From positions 248,001-312,000 of the forward strand of contig NZ_JAELYA010000002.1 of assembly GCF_017589465.1 (NCBI RefSeq): 64,000 bases of DNA, given 5' to 3'. This DNA comes from Pseudomonas schmalbachii (GTDB lineage Bacteria > Pseudomonadota > Gammaproteobacteria > Pseudomonadales > Pseudomonadaceae). A program made the position numbers and the translations under genes. The notes below the pieces were generated by a model. It was not told where the DNA came from. It ran no database searches and was given only the letters and a program-made list of their open reading frames with translations. Below, piece after piece: positions 22,487 through 31,568 of this stretch (positions are counted from its first letter, which is position 1; each line of letters opens with the position of its first letter).

Positions 22487-23866
22487 ATGCACAACGATCC
22501 CTTCCAACGGCTCGGCCTCGACCGCGAGGTGCTGACCGTCAGCCAGCTCAACCAGCGCGCCCGCCATCTCCTGGAAGACGTGTTCCCGCAGGTGTGGGTG
22601 GAAGGCGAGATTTCCAACCTCGCCAAGCCCGCCTCCGGCCACATCTATTTCACCCTCAAGGACAGCAACGCCCAGGTGCGCTGCGCCCTGTTCCGCCAGA
22701 ACGCCCTGCGCGTGCGCCAGGTGCTGCGCGACGGCCTGGCGGTGAAGGTGCGCGGCAAGGTCTCGCTGTTCGAGGGGCGCGGCGACTACCAGTTGATCGC
22801 CGACGCCGTCGAACCGGCCGGCGACGGCGCGCTGCGCCTGGCCTTCGAAGCACTGAAGCAGAAGCTCGCCGCAGAAGACCTGTTCGCCGCCGAGCGCAAG
22901 CGCGACCTGCCGGCCCACCCGCGGCGCATCGGCATCGTCAGTTCGCCCACCGGGGCGGTGATCCGCGACATCATCAGCGTGTTCCGCCGCCGCGCGCCGC
23001 AGGTCGAGCTGACCCTGATCCCCACCGCCGTGCAGGGCCGCGAAGCAACCGGACAGATCGTCCGCGCCCTGCAACTGGCCGACGCGCAGGGTTTCGACGC
23101 GCTGATCCTGGCCCGGGGCGGCGGTTCGCTGGAAGACCTCTGGTGCTTCAACGAAGAAGCCGTGGCCCGCGCCATCGCCGCCTGCGTGACGCCCATCGTC
23201 AGCGCCGTGGGCCATGAGACCGACGTGTCGATCAGCGACTTCGTCGCCGACGTGCGCGCGCCGACGCCCTCCGCCGCCGCCGAACTGCTCGCGCCGCATA
23301 CCAACGAACTGCAGCAGCGCCTGGACAGCCTGCGCCGCCGCCTGATCCTGCGCATCCAGGACCGCCTCGCCCGCGAGCGCCTGCGCCTGGAAGGCACCGC
23401 CCGGCGCCTGCGTCATCCCGGCGAACGGCTGCGCCAGCAGGCCCAGCGCCTGGACGACCTGGACATGCGCCTGCGCCGCGCCTTCGAGCGGCAGATCCAG
23501 GTGCGCCACGAACGCCTGGCGCGCCTGGATACCCGCCTCGCCGCGCAGCATCCCGGCCGCACCCTGGCGTTGCTGCGGCAGAAGCTCGACAGTCTGGCCC
23601 AGCGCCTGCCGCGCGCCACCCACGCGCTGCTCCGCCAGCACCGCCAGCGCCTCGATGGCCTGGCGCAGAACCTGCACATCGTCAGCCCGCTGGCGACCCT
23701 CGGCCGCGGCTACAGCATCCTCCTCGACGAACAGGGACAGGCCGTACGCCGCGCCGCGCAGACCCGCGTCGGCCAGCGCCTGAAAGCCCGATTGGCGGAA
23801 GGCGAACTGGACGTGCGGGTCGAGGACAATCACCAGACACCGGTCAACCTTTCCCTGCTGGACTGA
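22487..23866 (+). CDS. xseA: Exodeoxyribonuclease VII large subunit
   Basis: A 459-residue nuclease subunit. It has an N-terminal OB-fold domain (1-105, including LTVSQLNQRARHLLEDVFP and VWVEGEISNLAKPASGHIYF), the catalytic core (about 115-320, RIGIVSSPTGAVIRDI, LARGGGSLEDLWCFNEE, SAVGHETDVSISDFVAD), and a long coiled-coil arm (about 270-400) that binds the small subunit XseB. The frame is open 48 codons further upstream, but MHNDPFQRLGLDRE fits the family start. The ribosome site before it is weak. xseB is not in the window. Confidence 0.96.
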   Translation: MHNDPFQRLGLDREVLTVSQLNQRARHLLEDVFPQVWVEGEISNLAKPASGHIYFTLKDSNAQVRCALFRQNALRVRQVLRDGLAVKVRGKVSLFEGRGDYQLIADAVEPAGDGALRLAFEALKQKLAAEDLFAAERKRDLPAHPRRIGIVSSPTGAVIRDIISVFRRRAPQVELTLIPTAVQGREATGQIVRALQLADAQGFDALILARGGGSLEDLWCFNEEAVARAIAACVTPIVSAVGHETDVSISDFVADVRAPTPSAAAELLAPHTNELQQRLDSLRRRLILRIQDRLARERLRLEGTARRLRHPGERLRQQAQRLDDLDMRLRRAFERQIQVRHERLARLDTRLAAQHPGRTLALLRQKLDSLAQRLPRATHALLRQHRQRLDGLAQNLHIVSPLATLGRGYSILLDEQGQAVRRAAQTRVGQRLKARLAEGELDVRVEDNHQTPVNLSLLD

Positions 23867-24630
23867 TGCCGATGGACCTGCTCGCCCCCATTCCCGAAGC
23901 ACCCGAGCCCGACTGGGCCGCCGCGTTCCGCATGCCCATCGCCGAGTGCGGCCAGCCGCTGCAGGCGCTGGGCATCAGCCAGGGTTTCCTGGTCTGGCCG
24001 GCGTACCATCGTCTCGGCATCCCCAATGCCCTGCCGGAATGCCATGCGCGCAGCGAGGTATTCGATCGCCTGCTGCACGCGGCGAATCTCCTGCCCGACG
24101 GCATGCGCCTGGTGGTGCTGGACGCCTGGCGGCCATTCGCCGTGCAGCAGCATCTCTACGACACGCTGTACGACATCCTCAAGCACCATGAGCCGGAAGC
24201 CGATCCGGCCGAACTGACGCGGCGCACCCGCGAATTCGTCGCCCCGCCGAGCACCCGTGCCGACGCACCGAGCCCGCACCTGACCGGCGGCGCGGTGGAT
24301 GTGACCCTGGCCGACCGCGACGGCCGCTGGCTGAACATGGGCAGCCTGTTCGACGAAGCCACGCCGCGTTCCTATACCCGCCATTACGAAGCCTTCGAGC
24401 AACCGACCAAGCTGCAGCGGCGTGTACGCGACCATCGCCGCCTGCTGTTCAACGTCATGCAGGCCGCCGGCTTCAGCAACCTGTCCAGCGAATGGTGGCA
24501 CTACGACTATGGCGACCAGCTGTGGGCCTGGCATACCGGCGCTTCCAAAGCGATTTATGGACCCGCGCAGGTCCTGCCGCTGGAACAGCTATGGCGCCAG
24601 CAACTGGATGGGCTACGAAAGCCGCTGTAG
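23866..24630 (+). CDS. D-alanyl-D-alanine dipeptidase, VanX/DdpX type (M15)
   Basis: A 254-residue zinc peptidase. The M15D motifs are present: SPHLTGGAVDVTL (SxHxxGxAxD, zinc His and Asp, about 143-155) and SEWWHYDYGD (catalytic Glu and zinc His, about 206-211), and VVLDAWRPF holds the conserved Arg. The expected reaction is hydrolysis of D-Ala-D-Ala. No signal peptide is seen, which suggests a cytoplasmic role in murein peptide recycling. Its ATG overlaps the xseA stop by 1 bp (TGATG). The stop TAG lies inside a palindromic repeat. Confidence 0.9.
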   Translation: MPMDLLAPIPEAPEPDWAAAFRMPIAECGQPLQALGISQGFLVWPAYHRLGIPNALPECHARSEVFDRLLHAANLLPDGMRLVVLDAWRPFAVQQHLYDTLYDILKHHEPEADPAELTRRTREFVAPPSTRADAPSPHLTGGAVDVTLADRDGRWLNMGSLFDEATPRSYTRHYEAFEQPTKLQRRVRDHRRLLFNVMQAAGFSNLSSEWWHYDYGDQLWAWHTGASKAIYGPAQVLPLEQLWRQQLDGLRKPL

Positions 24631-24683
24631 GGCGGGTGCAACCCGCCATTTCGCGATTATTCGGCGGGTTGCACCCGTCCTAC
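24627..24683. repeat. Short palindromic repeat with GTAGGGCGGG ends
   Basis: Arms GTAGGGCGGGTGCAACCCGCC (as 24627-24647) and the inverse at 24663-24683, with a 15-nt centre. The second arm ends GTCCTAC. It resembles dispersed REP-like palindromes of Pseudomonas and differs in sequence from the GTAGGTTGG family. It supplies the TAG stop of the VanX-like gene. Confidence 0.85.
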
Positions 24684-24702
24684 GAAACTGACGAGATTTC
24701 CC

Positions 24703-25539
24703 ATGCCACGCCTGTTCTGTCTGTTGTTCGCCACCCTCCTCACCCTGTCCGCCCACGCCGAAGGCTTCATCAGCCGTACGCTGAACAAGCCGGTGCCCGG
24801 CGGCGTTGCCGTGCTGCAACTGGGCAGCGGGTCTGAAGCCCCGCAGGTCAGCTACCAGGGCAAGCCGGTCATGGTGGTAAAGGAGGAAGGCCGCGACTGG
24901 ATCGCCATCGTCGGCATCCCGCTGACGGTGAAGCCGGGCACGCAGCAGATCCAGGTGCGCCAGGGTGGCGCCAGCCGCAGCCAGGCGTTCGCGGTGGCTG
25001 CCAAGCACTACAAGGAACAGCGCATCACGCTGAAGAACACACGCCAGGTCAACCCGCTGGCCGAAGACCTCAAGCGCATCGAGCGCGAACTGGCCGAGCA
25101 GACCCGCGCCTATCGCACCTTCAGCCCTGGCACGCCGAGCAACCTGCTGCTCGACAAGCCGGTCAGCGGCCCGCTGTCCAGCCCGTTCGGCCTGCGCCGC
25201 TTCTTCAACGGCGAGGAACGCAACCCGCACTCCGGCCTGGACTTCGCCGTGCCGGCCGGCACGCCGATCAAGGCTCCGGCCGCCGGCAAGGTGATTCTGA
25301 TCGGCAACTACTTCTTCAACGGCAATACGGTGTTCGTCGACCACGGGCAGGGCTTCATCAGCATGTTCTGCCACATGTCGAAGATCGACGTGAAGCTCGG
25401 CCAGCAGGTCCCGCGCGGCGGCGTGGTCGGGCGGGTCGGCGCTACCGGCCGCGCCACCGGGCCGCACATGCACTGGAACATCAGCCTCAACGACGCCCGC
25501 GTCGACCCGGCGATCTTCATCGGCGCATTCAAGCCCTGA
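24703..25539 (+). CDS. M23 family metallopeptidase (LytM domain)
   Basis: A 278-residue protein with a signal peptide (about 1-19, ends SAHA) and a C-terminal M23 zinc-endopeptidase domain (about 155-270). The zinc ligands are all present in NPHSGLDFA (HxxxD) and GPHMHWNISL (HxH). The N-terminal half is a beta-rich region. Full ligands suggest an active peptidoglycan endopeptidase rather than an inactive activator. It stands alone on the plus strand, facing two minus-strand lipoprotein genes with only 6 bp between the stops. Confidence 0.93.
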   Translation: MPRLFCLLFATLLTLSAHAEGFISRTLNKPVPGGVAVLQLGSGSEAPQVSYQGKPVMVVKEEGRDWIAIVGIPLTVKPGTQQIQVRQGGASRSQAFAVAAKHYKEQRITLKNTRQVNPLAEDLKRIERELAEQTRAYRTFSPGTPSNLLLDKPVSGPLSSPFGLRRFFNGEERNPHSGLDFAVPAGTPIKAPAAGKVILIGNYFFNGNTVFVDHGQGFISMFCHMSKIDVKLGQQVPRGGVVGRVGATGRATGPHMHWNISLNDARVDPAIFIGAFKP

Positions 25540-25545
25540 GTGCAG

Positions 25546-25959
25546 TCAGGTCCCGTTCTGCTCTTTCGGGATCCGTTCCAGGCGGTACATTTCGCCGATC
25601 AGGCAGGCCTCGCGGATACCGGCGAAGTCGATGGAGACGATCCGGTCCAGCTTGGTCAGGGCACCGACCGTGGTGCTGAAGCTTAGGCGGCTGCCGTTAT
25701 CCAGGTTGTTGCAGGGCGAGGAGAACTCCACCAGGTACGCCGGGCCAGGCCCCTGGCCGAGGGTGATGTGGCTCTTGTCGAGATACTGCCAGCCATCGAC
25801 ATACCAGTAAGGCACCGACTTCACCGTCTCCCCCTGGCGATAGCCGAGCTTGGCCAGGTGCTGATCCAGCGGCAGGTTCTGGTCTTGCAGCGATGAATGG
25901 CTGCAGGCAGCGAACAACGGGATCACCGCCAGCAGGCAGAGGGCTCCGGGCTTGCGCAT
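25546..25959 (-). CDS. DUF6491-like lipoprotein (copy 1)
   Basis: A 137-residue protein with a lipoprotein signal, KPGALCLLAVIPLFAACSH (Cys about 19). The mature part contains LDQHLAKLGYRQGETVKSVPYW, the W-x-Y segment GWQYLDKSHITLG, and a late Cys pair (SSPCNN and REACLIGEMYRLERIP). It fits the DUF6491 family of small envelope lipoproteins of unknown function. The ATG at 25959 follows a perfect AGGAGGTG with 4 nt spacing. It is a tandem paralog of the next gene upstream. Confidence 0.8.
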   Translation of the reverse strand: MRKPGALCLLAVIPLFAACSHSSLQDQNLPLDQHLAKLGYRQGETVKSVPYWYVDGWQYLDKSHITLGQGPGPAYLVEFSSPCNNLDNGSRLSFSTTVGALTKLDRIVSIDFAGIREACLIGEMYRLERIPKEQNGT

Positions 25960-26134
25960 TGTGCACCTCCTGGCCATGGGCAACGGCCACTTTGCGGATA
26001 TCGGAGCTGCTGCCGCACCAAACGCCGGGCACTCCCGATACATCAGGCATTTTCGCACCGGGCCCGTGCAACGCCAACCGGCGGCGAAGGCCCGGCGCGT
26101 ACTGCATCCTTGCCCCTTCGGCCTGGGCCCTGGC

Positions 26135-26545
26135 TTATTGCATGCTCAACTGCCCGCGCTCCAGCCGATGGAAGCGCTTGAACAGGCAATCGGCGCGTTT
26201 ACCGCCGAATTCCATGCCGTAGACCTTGTCCAGACGGGCCAGCCAGCCGGCGGTAGTAGCGGTGGTAACGAAGTCCTGATTGTCCAGGCGATAGCAATTG
26301 ACGTTCAGCTCCGCCAGGTACGCATCCTGCTGTTGCAGCCCCATCGCGATGTGCCGCGAATCGACGAGTCGCCAGCTGTCGATGGACAGGTGTGGAACGA
26401 CCTGCACTTCCTCACCCTGGCGATAACCGAGCTGGGCCAGCTGCTCGTCCAGCGGCGGCGACTCTTCGGGGGAAAGGACATGGCTGCAGGACGCCAGAAG
26501 CGGTAGCGCAGCGAGGGGAAGGAAGAGGGATGGGATTCTTTGCAT
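26135..26545 (-). CDS. DUF6491-like lipoprotein (copy 2)
   Basis: A 136-residue protein related to its downstream neighbour: lipobox LPLLASCSH (Cys about 20), then LDEQLAQLGYRQGEEVQVVPHL, SIDSWRLVDSRHIAMG, and a Cys pair in NVNCYRLDNQDF and KRADCLFKRFHRLERG. The ribosome site and spacer (GGGAGGTGCACA before ATG) are almost the same as in copy 1, so the duplication included the 5' leader. The function is unknown. The gene order places both between an M23 peptidase and copper genes. Confidence 0.8.
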   Translation of the reverse strand: MQRIPSLFLPLAALPLLASCSHVLSPEESPPLDEQLAQLGYRQGEEVQVVPHLSIDSWRLVDSRHIAMGLQQQDAYLAELNVNCYRLDNQDFVTTATTAGWLARLDKVYGMEFGGKRADCLFKRFHRLERGQLSMQ

Positions 26546-26705
26546 TGTGCACCTCCCAGTCATATGGAATGGCCATTGACCGAGTGCCGGCGGTGCAGCC
26601 TTGCACGGAACGGGTGGTCCTCACCTCGACGACACCCGTCCGAGAGTCTGGCACACATCGCCCCGCACGGCGCAAAGTCACGCCGGACGGGGCCTCCAGT
26701 GTTTT

Positions 26706-27203
26706 CTACTGGTGATCCATGTCCATCTTCATGCCGTGCATGTCGTGCGTCTGGCCGCTGGCCGGGGCCTCCTTCTGCACGAGGATTTCCACCTTCACGT
26801 CGCCGGCCTTCTGGAAGTGCAGGATCACCGGGAAGCGCTCTTCCGCGGCGAGGGGTTTCTTCAGGCCGAACAGCATCAGGTGGTAGCCGCCGGGGGCGAA
26901 GGTCAGGGTACCGCCGGCGGGGATATCCACCCCCTCGACCTTCTGCATCTTCATCATGCCGTCCTTGTGGACATGCTCGTGAATCTCGGCGCTGGCGGCA
27001 CGCTCGGTATCGGCGCCGAGCAGCCGGTCGGCCTCCTTGCCGTTGTTGTGCACGACGAAATAGGCCGCGCCGTTGGCCGAACTGGCCGGCAGCAACAGCG
27101 ACCAGGGGTGGTCGATGTGCAGGTTGCCGGCCTGGTACTCATGGGCCATGGCGGTGCCGGAAACCGACAGCAGGGCAGCCAGGGCAAGCAAGGTTTTACG
27201 CAT
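26706..27203 (-). CDS. Periplasmic copper chaperone, PCuAC family
   Basis: A 165-residue protein with a signal peptide (about 1-18, ends SGTAMA) and a PCuAC domain. The copper-binding pattern is intact: HEHVHKDGMMKM (His and Met) and GGYHLMLFGL (HxM). The C-terminus adds a His/Met-rich tail, HDMHGMKMDMDHQ, a second likely copper site. Such proteins bind Cu(I)/Cu(II) for delivery or scavenging. The start at 27203 has GGAG 8 nt upstream; an ATG six bases earlier is too close. It sits just downstream of a PepSY protein and OprC. Confidence 0.93.
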   Translation of the reverse strand: MRKTLLALAALLSVSGTAMAHEYQAGNLHIDHPWSLLLPASSANGAAYFVVHNNGKEADRLLGADTERAASAEIHEHVHKDGMMKMQKVEGVDIPAGGTLTFAPGGYHLMLFGLKKPLAAEERFPVILHFQKAGDVKVEILVQKEAPASGQTHDMHGMKMDMDHQ

Positions 27204-27261
27204 CTTCATCACTCCTTTTCTCTCTCTGTAGGCAGGCATCGCCTGCCCCTGTGGAAAACAT

Positions 27262-28629
27262 TCAGCCCAGCGCCGGACGGCTGCGCACCAGACGCGACAG
27301 GACCAGCCAGTCGAGCCCCCAGACCAGCAGCAGGGACATGCCGACCAGCGGGAAAGCGGCGCCCAGGACGATCACGATCAGCAAGCCGCCCCTCCACACC
27401 GGCAAGGCATGGGGCAGCGGCGGCACACCGAGGCGGCGCTGCGGCCGGCGCTTCCACCAGATCACCACGCCGCTGACAGCGCTGAACAGGATCATCAGGC
27501 ACACCGCGAGGATCAGCAGCTGGTTGGCCACGCCGAACATCTTGCCCTCGTGCAGCGTCACGCCCAGCTCGACGCTTTTCGCCACCGCGCCGTAGTCCTG
27601 CCAGCGCACATCCGCCAGGACCTTGCCGCTGTACTGGTCGACGTGCAGGGTCGCATCGTTGCGCGGATCGTCGGCGAACACCGAGACGGTGTACACACCC
27701 TCCTCGCCTTGCGGCAACGCAATGGCATAGCCCGGCACGACGCCCGCGCCATTGGCGATATCCACCACCTGCTGCAGGCCGATCTGCGGATTAGCCGCGC
27801 CGCCCATCGCATGCCCGCCATGTTCGGCATGCGCATTGGAGCTTGGCACCGGGGTGTTTTCCACGGCCCAGGGCACCATCTGCCGGTGCGCCTCGTTCAG
27901 TTCGCCGGCCAGCGGCGCGGACTTCGGCACGTCGTTCCACATCGCCGCCGGGAAGCGGTTCCACACATCGGCGAAGCTCTTGCCCCAATAGCCGGTCCAG
28001 GTCATGCCGCTGAGCAGCATGAACAGCAGCGCCAGGGCGCCCCAGAAGCCGATCACCGCGTGCAATTCGCGCCACAGCGGACGGCCGCGCTGCTTCAGGT
28101 TGGGCAGCAGAATCCCGCGCCCGCTCTTGCCGCGCGGCCACCACAGGTAGACGCCGGATACCACCAGGACGATGCCCCAGCCGGCCGCCAGCTCGACCAG
28201 CCGGTCGCCGACCGTGCCGATCATCAGCTCGCCGTGCAGCGCCCGGGCGATCGCCTGCAGGTTGTCCTTGGCGTCCTGGGTGCCGAGCAGTTGGCCGCTG
28301 TACGGATCGACGAACAGGTTGATCTCCCGCCCGTCCTTCACGCCGACGAACTGCGCGCTGCGATCGGCCGCCATCGGCGGCAGGTACTTGCTGATCTGGA
28401 GCTGCGGATCGGATACGCGCAGACGCTCCAGTTGCTGGTCGGCGCTCATCATCGCGGCGCCCGGCCGGACCTCCAGCAGGTCGCGGTACATCAACTGGTC
28501 GAGCTGCGGTTTGAACAGGTAGATGATCCCGGTCAGCGCCAGCAGGATCATGAACGGAGCCACGAAAAGCCCGGCGTAGAAATGCCAGCGCCAGGCCAGG
28601 TTGTAGAACTCGGGAGTTTTCTTCTCCAT
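27262..28629 (-). CDS. PepSY-associated membrane protein
   Basis: A 455-residue inner-membrane protein with an N-terminal helix (FYAGLFVAPFMILLALTGIIYLF), several further helices (about 140-210 and 370-440), and PepSY domains between them. Members are often next to TonB receptors and may reduce or process imported metal complexes. A His-rich loop in the middle (SNAHAEHGGHAMGG) could bind copper. It lies 50-60 bp from oprC and the PCuAC gene, consistent with a copper operon. The ATG at 28629 has GGAG 9 nt before it. Confidence 0.9.
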   Translation of the reverse strand: MEKKTPEFYNLAWRWHFYAGLFVAPFMILLALTGIIYLFKPQLDQLMYRDLLEVRPGAAMMSADQQLERLRVSDPQLQISKYLPPMAADRSAQFVGVKDGREINLFVDPYSGQLLGTQDAKDNLQAIARALHGELMIGTVGDRLVELAAGWGIVLVVSGVYLWWPRGKSGRGILLPNLKQRGRPLWRELHAVIGFWGALALLFMLLSGMTWTGYWGKSFADVWNRFPAAMWNDVPKSAPLAGELNEAHRQMVPWAVENTPVPSSNAHAEHGGHAMGGAANPQIGLQQVVDIANGAGVVPGYAIALPQGEEGVYTVSVFADDPRNDATLHVDQYSGKVLADVRWQDYGAVAKSVELGVTLHEGKMFGVANQLLILAVCLMILFSAVSGVVIWWKRRPQRRLGVPPLPHALPVWRGGLLIVIVLGAAFPLVGMSLLLVWGLDWLVLSRLVRSRPALG

Positions 28630-28693
28630 TTTTATAGTCTCCACGCAGGCTTGTTCGGACCGGTCCTCGTCTCTCGACGAGGACCGGTGTTGG

Positions 28694-30781
28694 TCAGAAG
28701 CTGAAATCCACCTTGGTCCAGAGCGTGCGCCCCGGTTCGCGAATGGATTGCGGATCGTTCGCCGGGAAACCGAAGCCGGCGTTGCCGGCCAGGTTGAGGT
28801 GCTCGGCGTAATCCTTGTCCAGCAGGTTGTCGATGCCGGCGCTGACCTTGAAGTGCCTGCTCAGGCGATAGGCCGCATTGAGCGAGAGCACGCCGAAGCC
28901 GGCGCTTTCGTCGAAGTCCTGCCCGACCACGTTCCCCTCCCCTTCGGCGACGCGCCCCTGGTGCGCCACCACACGCCAGAGTCCGCTGGCGCTCCAGTCA
29001 CCCTCCTCGTAGGTCAGGCCGAAACGCGCATCCAGCGGCGGCATCTGCGGCAAGACGCGATCGTCCGTGGTGTTCTTGCCCCAGGCGTAGGCCAGGGTCG
29101 CATCGGTCTTCCAGTTGTCGGTCAGTTGGTAGGACGCGCCCAGCTCTCCCCCCATGATCCGGGCATCCACGTTCCGTGCCTGGGATGTGGAGCCCATCAT
29201 TCCATTGCTGGTGTAGCGGAACAGGATGTAGTCGTTGATCTCGCCGACATATCCGGACGCCCAGGCCTTGAGCTTCTCGCCCTCGTACTGGGTGCCGAAA
29301 TCGAGCTGGGTGGTCTTCTCCGGTTCGATGCCGTCGAAGGCATTGGCCGAGCCGGCGGGCCCGAGATTGGGTGAGAACAGCTCCCAGTAATCGGGGAAGC
29401 GCTGCGCATGGCCGAGGCCGGCGTACAGCGTCGTCGCCGAATCGGCGAGATCGTGTTCGTAGCGCAGGAAGCCGCTGGGCAGGGTGTCGCTGCGGGTGTC
29501 GTCGGCGGTGGGGTTGGGCCGGGCGCTCATGCCCGAACCGAGGGTCTGCCGGTAATCCCTGGCCGAGGCGCGGTCCAGGCGCGCTCCGCCGATCAGCCGG
29601 TCACGCTCGGCGGCGTACCAGGTCAGTTCGCCGAACGCGCCATAGTTGTGGAAATCGGCGTCCTTGTTCCACGGCTGTTCATCGTAGGTGCCGATGCCCA
29701 TGCCGCTGCGCTTGCGATGCTCGTTGGTCTGCGCATCGACGCCGGAAACCAGCTTGAAATCGTCCCAACGCCAGGTAGCGGCCAGACGCCCGCCCAGAGT
29801 GCGGCGGTCGACATTGGAAGCCATCGGCCCGGCCATCATGCCCATGCCCGATGGCGTGCGCAGGCTGTAGTTGTCCATCACGTGATCGGCGTAGTTGTAG
29901 TAGACCTGCGCCTCCAGCTTGTCGAGCAGCTCGCCGAGGTTGGACCTCTCGAAGCGCAGGCCGAGGCTTTCGCGCTTGAACTGCGAGCCGTCCATGCCGC
30001 GCCCCGCGTAGCGGGCCTCGCCATCGCCCTTGCCGGCAGTCAACTCGACCAGGGTATCGGCGTCGGGCGTCCATCCCGTGGCGACATCGCCATTCCACTT
30101 GTTCCAGCGCGATGGAACGGTGTCGCCGTCGCCATCCTGGTAATCGTCGGACTGCGAACGGTTGCCGACGAAGCGCAGGTATCCCTGCGGGCCGCCCGCC
30201 GCCGCATCGAGCACGCGGTCGAAGCGGCCATTGGAGCCGCCGACGACACTGCCGTCGATCCGCGATCCCAGCTCGCCGAAGCGCTCCGGCTCACGGTCGA
30301 AACGAATGGTGCCGGCCGATGCTCCCGGTCCCCAGATCACGGTCTCGGGGCCTTTCACCACGGTCAGGCGGTCGAAGGTTTCCGGCGAAATGTAGGAGGT
30401 TGGCGCATCCATCCGCCCAGGACAGGCGCCGAGCATGACGCCGCCGTTGGTGAGGATGTTCAGGCGCGAACCGAACATGCCGCGCAGCACCGGATCACCG
30501 TTGGTGCCGCCGTTGCGGATGGCGGAGAAGCCGGGAATGGTCTTCAGGTAATCGGCGCCGTCGCTGGCCGGAATCGGCTGGCGTGCCTGTTTCGGGTCGG
30601 TGACCACGGTCAGCGGCGAACTCTGCGCCACCGCAGTGATGACGCTGGGTTCCATCTGCAGGGCCTGGCCACTGGCGGCTACCACCGGGGCGAGACTGGC
30701 CACTCCACCTATTGCGGTGATTGCGCGCAACGAGCGCAGGCAGGCGGAACACTTCCGCCGGCGAAAGGAAATACTGGACAT
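28694..30781 (-). CDS. oprC: TonB-dependent copper receptor OprC
   Basis: A 695-residue outer-membrane receptor with an N-terminal signal, a plug domain (about 55-165, including DYLKTIPGFSAIRNGG and VKGPETVIWGPGASAGTIRF) and a 22-strand barrel ending in VDFSF. The copper site reported for P. aeruginosa OprC, CxxxM with HxM, is present as CPGRM (Cys120, Met124) and HVM (His300, Met302), with the same 180-residue distance I recall for PAO1. It should take up copper across the outer membrane. It is followed by the PepSY and PCuAC genes on the same strand. Confidence 0.95.
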   Translation of the reverse strand: MSSISFRRRKCSACLRSLRAITAIGGVASLAPVVAASGQALQMEPSVITAVAQSSPLTVVTDPKQARQPIPASDGADYLKTIPGFSAIRNGGTNGDPVLRGMFGSRLNILTNGGVMLGACPGRMDAPTSYISPETFDRLTVVKGPETVIWGPGASAGTIRFDREPERFGELGSRIDGSVVGGSNGRFDRVLDAAAGGPQGYLRFVGNRSQSDDYQDGDGDTVPSRWNKWNGDVATGWTPDADTLVELTAGKGDGEARYAGRGMDGSQFKRESLGLRFERSNLGELLDKLEAQVYYNYADHVMDNYSLRTPSGMGMMAGPMASNVDRRTLGGRLAATWRWDDFKLVSGVDAQTNEHRKRSGMGIGTYDEQPWNKDADFHNYGAFGELTWYAAERDRLIGGARLDRASARDYRQTLGSGMSARPNPTADDTRSDTLPSGFLRYEHDLADSATTLYAGLGHAQRFPDYWELFSPNLGPAGSANAFDGIEPEKTTQLDFGTQYEGEKLKAWASGYVGEINDYILFRYTSNGMMGSTSQARNVDARIMGGELGASYQLTDNWKTDATLAYAWGKNTTDDRVLPQMPPLDARFGLTYEEGDWSASGLWRVVAHQGRVAEGEGNVVGQDFDESAGFGVLSLNAAYRLSRHFKVSAGIDNLLDKDYAEHLNLAGNAGFGFPANDPQSIREPGRTLWTKVDFSF

Positions 30782-30899
30782 ACGGTTTCCATGATCGAGT
30801 GAAAACTTCCTGGCCGACGAATGCCCACGACGAACACGCGGCTGGCTCGAACTCCAGACCGGGAAAATCAGGCAAACGACGGCTTACTGGACCGAGTGA

Positions 30900-31313
30900 T
30901 CAGGCAACCGGGAAGGGGGGAGCGCGGGAGCGGGCGCCGGGAAAGACCGGCGAGGCGGGAGCGGATTGGCTGGCGATGACCGGCGCGGACAGGCCGATGG
31001 CAATCGGAGCGGCAGGTGTCGCCAGTACCGGAGGAACGAGCGGCGGGCTATGGACCAGCAGCGCGCAGTAGCCGCACTTCTCCATGAAGTGCTCGGCAGA
31101 GAACTGCTGTTTCTCCGCGGCGACCAGGTCAGGTGCAGCGTGATGCCCGGAAACCCGCTGATCGTCGGAACAGGCCAGCTCGTCCAGGCCGCCAGCCATC
31201 GACATGGCGTGATCCATCGGCATCGACTGGGAAACCAGCGGGCCGACATAGATCATCAGCATGGCGAACAGCGCCAGCCAGATGCCTGTGCCTTGTCGTT
31301 GATGAGCTGTCAC
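30900..31313 (-). CDS. DUF2946-like protein, probably copper-linked
   Basis: A 137-residue protein with a hydrophobic N-terminal segment (GIWLALFAMLMIYVGPLVS), a Met/His-rich stretch (SMPMDHAMSM), a CxxC in EKCGYCALLVH, and a second hydrophobic stretch near the end. This is the layout of DUF2946 proteins, often found near copper genes. The GTG at 31313 has AGGGA 6 nt upstream and is preferred over upstream codons in the open frame. It lies upstream of oprC on the same strand, with 118 bp between. Confidence 0.75.
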   Translation of the reverse strand: MTAHQRQGTGIWLALFAMLMIYVGPLVSQSMPMDHAMSMAGGLDELACSDDQRVSGHHAAPDLVAAEKQQFSAEHFMEKCGYCALLVHSPPLVPPVLATPAAPIAIGLSAPVIASQSAPASPVFPGARSRAPPFPVA

Positions 31314-31568
31314 GGGAAATCCCTGTCGTTCCTGACTCTGGCCGGGGGCGGGCGGCACGAGAGATGCGATGATCGCATGCTGCCTGTCCCTTTCCGTGCG
31401 GCACGAAGCCGCACAGTGGAGTTAAGCACAAAAAGTGACGGCGCAATTTATTGCGCAAAGACACCAAATACCAAGCATAAACATTCACGCAAATGGCTTT
31501 TAAGATGTTTTCTGCCAAATTTTCAACATCACTTGCCATCAAACCCCAAAATCTCTAGGGTGGCATCC
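31314..31568. other. AT-rich intergenic region before the leu leader
   Basis: About 255 bp, clearly lower in GC than the surroundings, between the divergent DUF2946 gene and the leu leader. It holds an inverted repeat around CGCAATTTATTGCG (31441-31454) and should contain the leuA promoter. I could not fix -10 and -35 hexamers with confidence. Confidence 0.5.
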
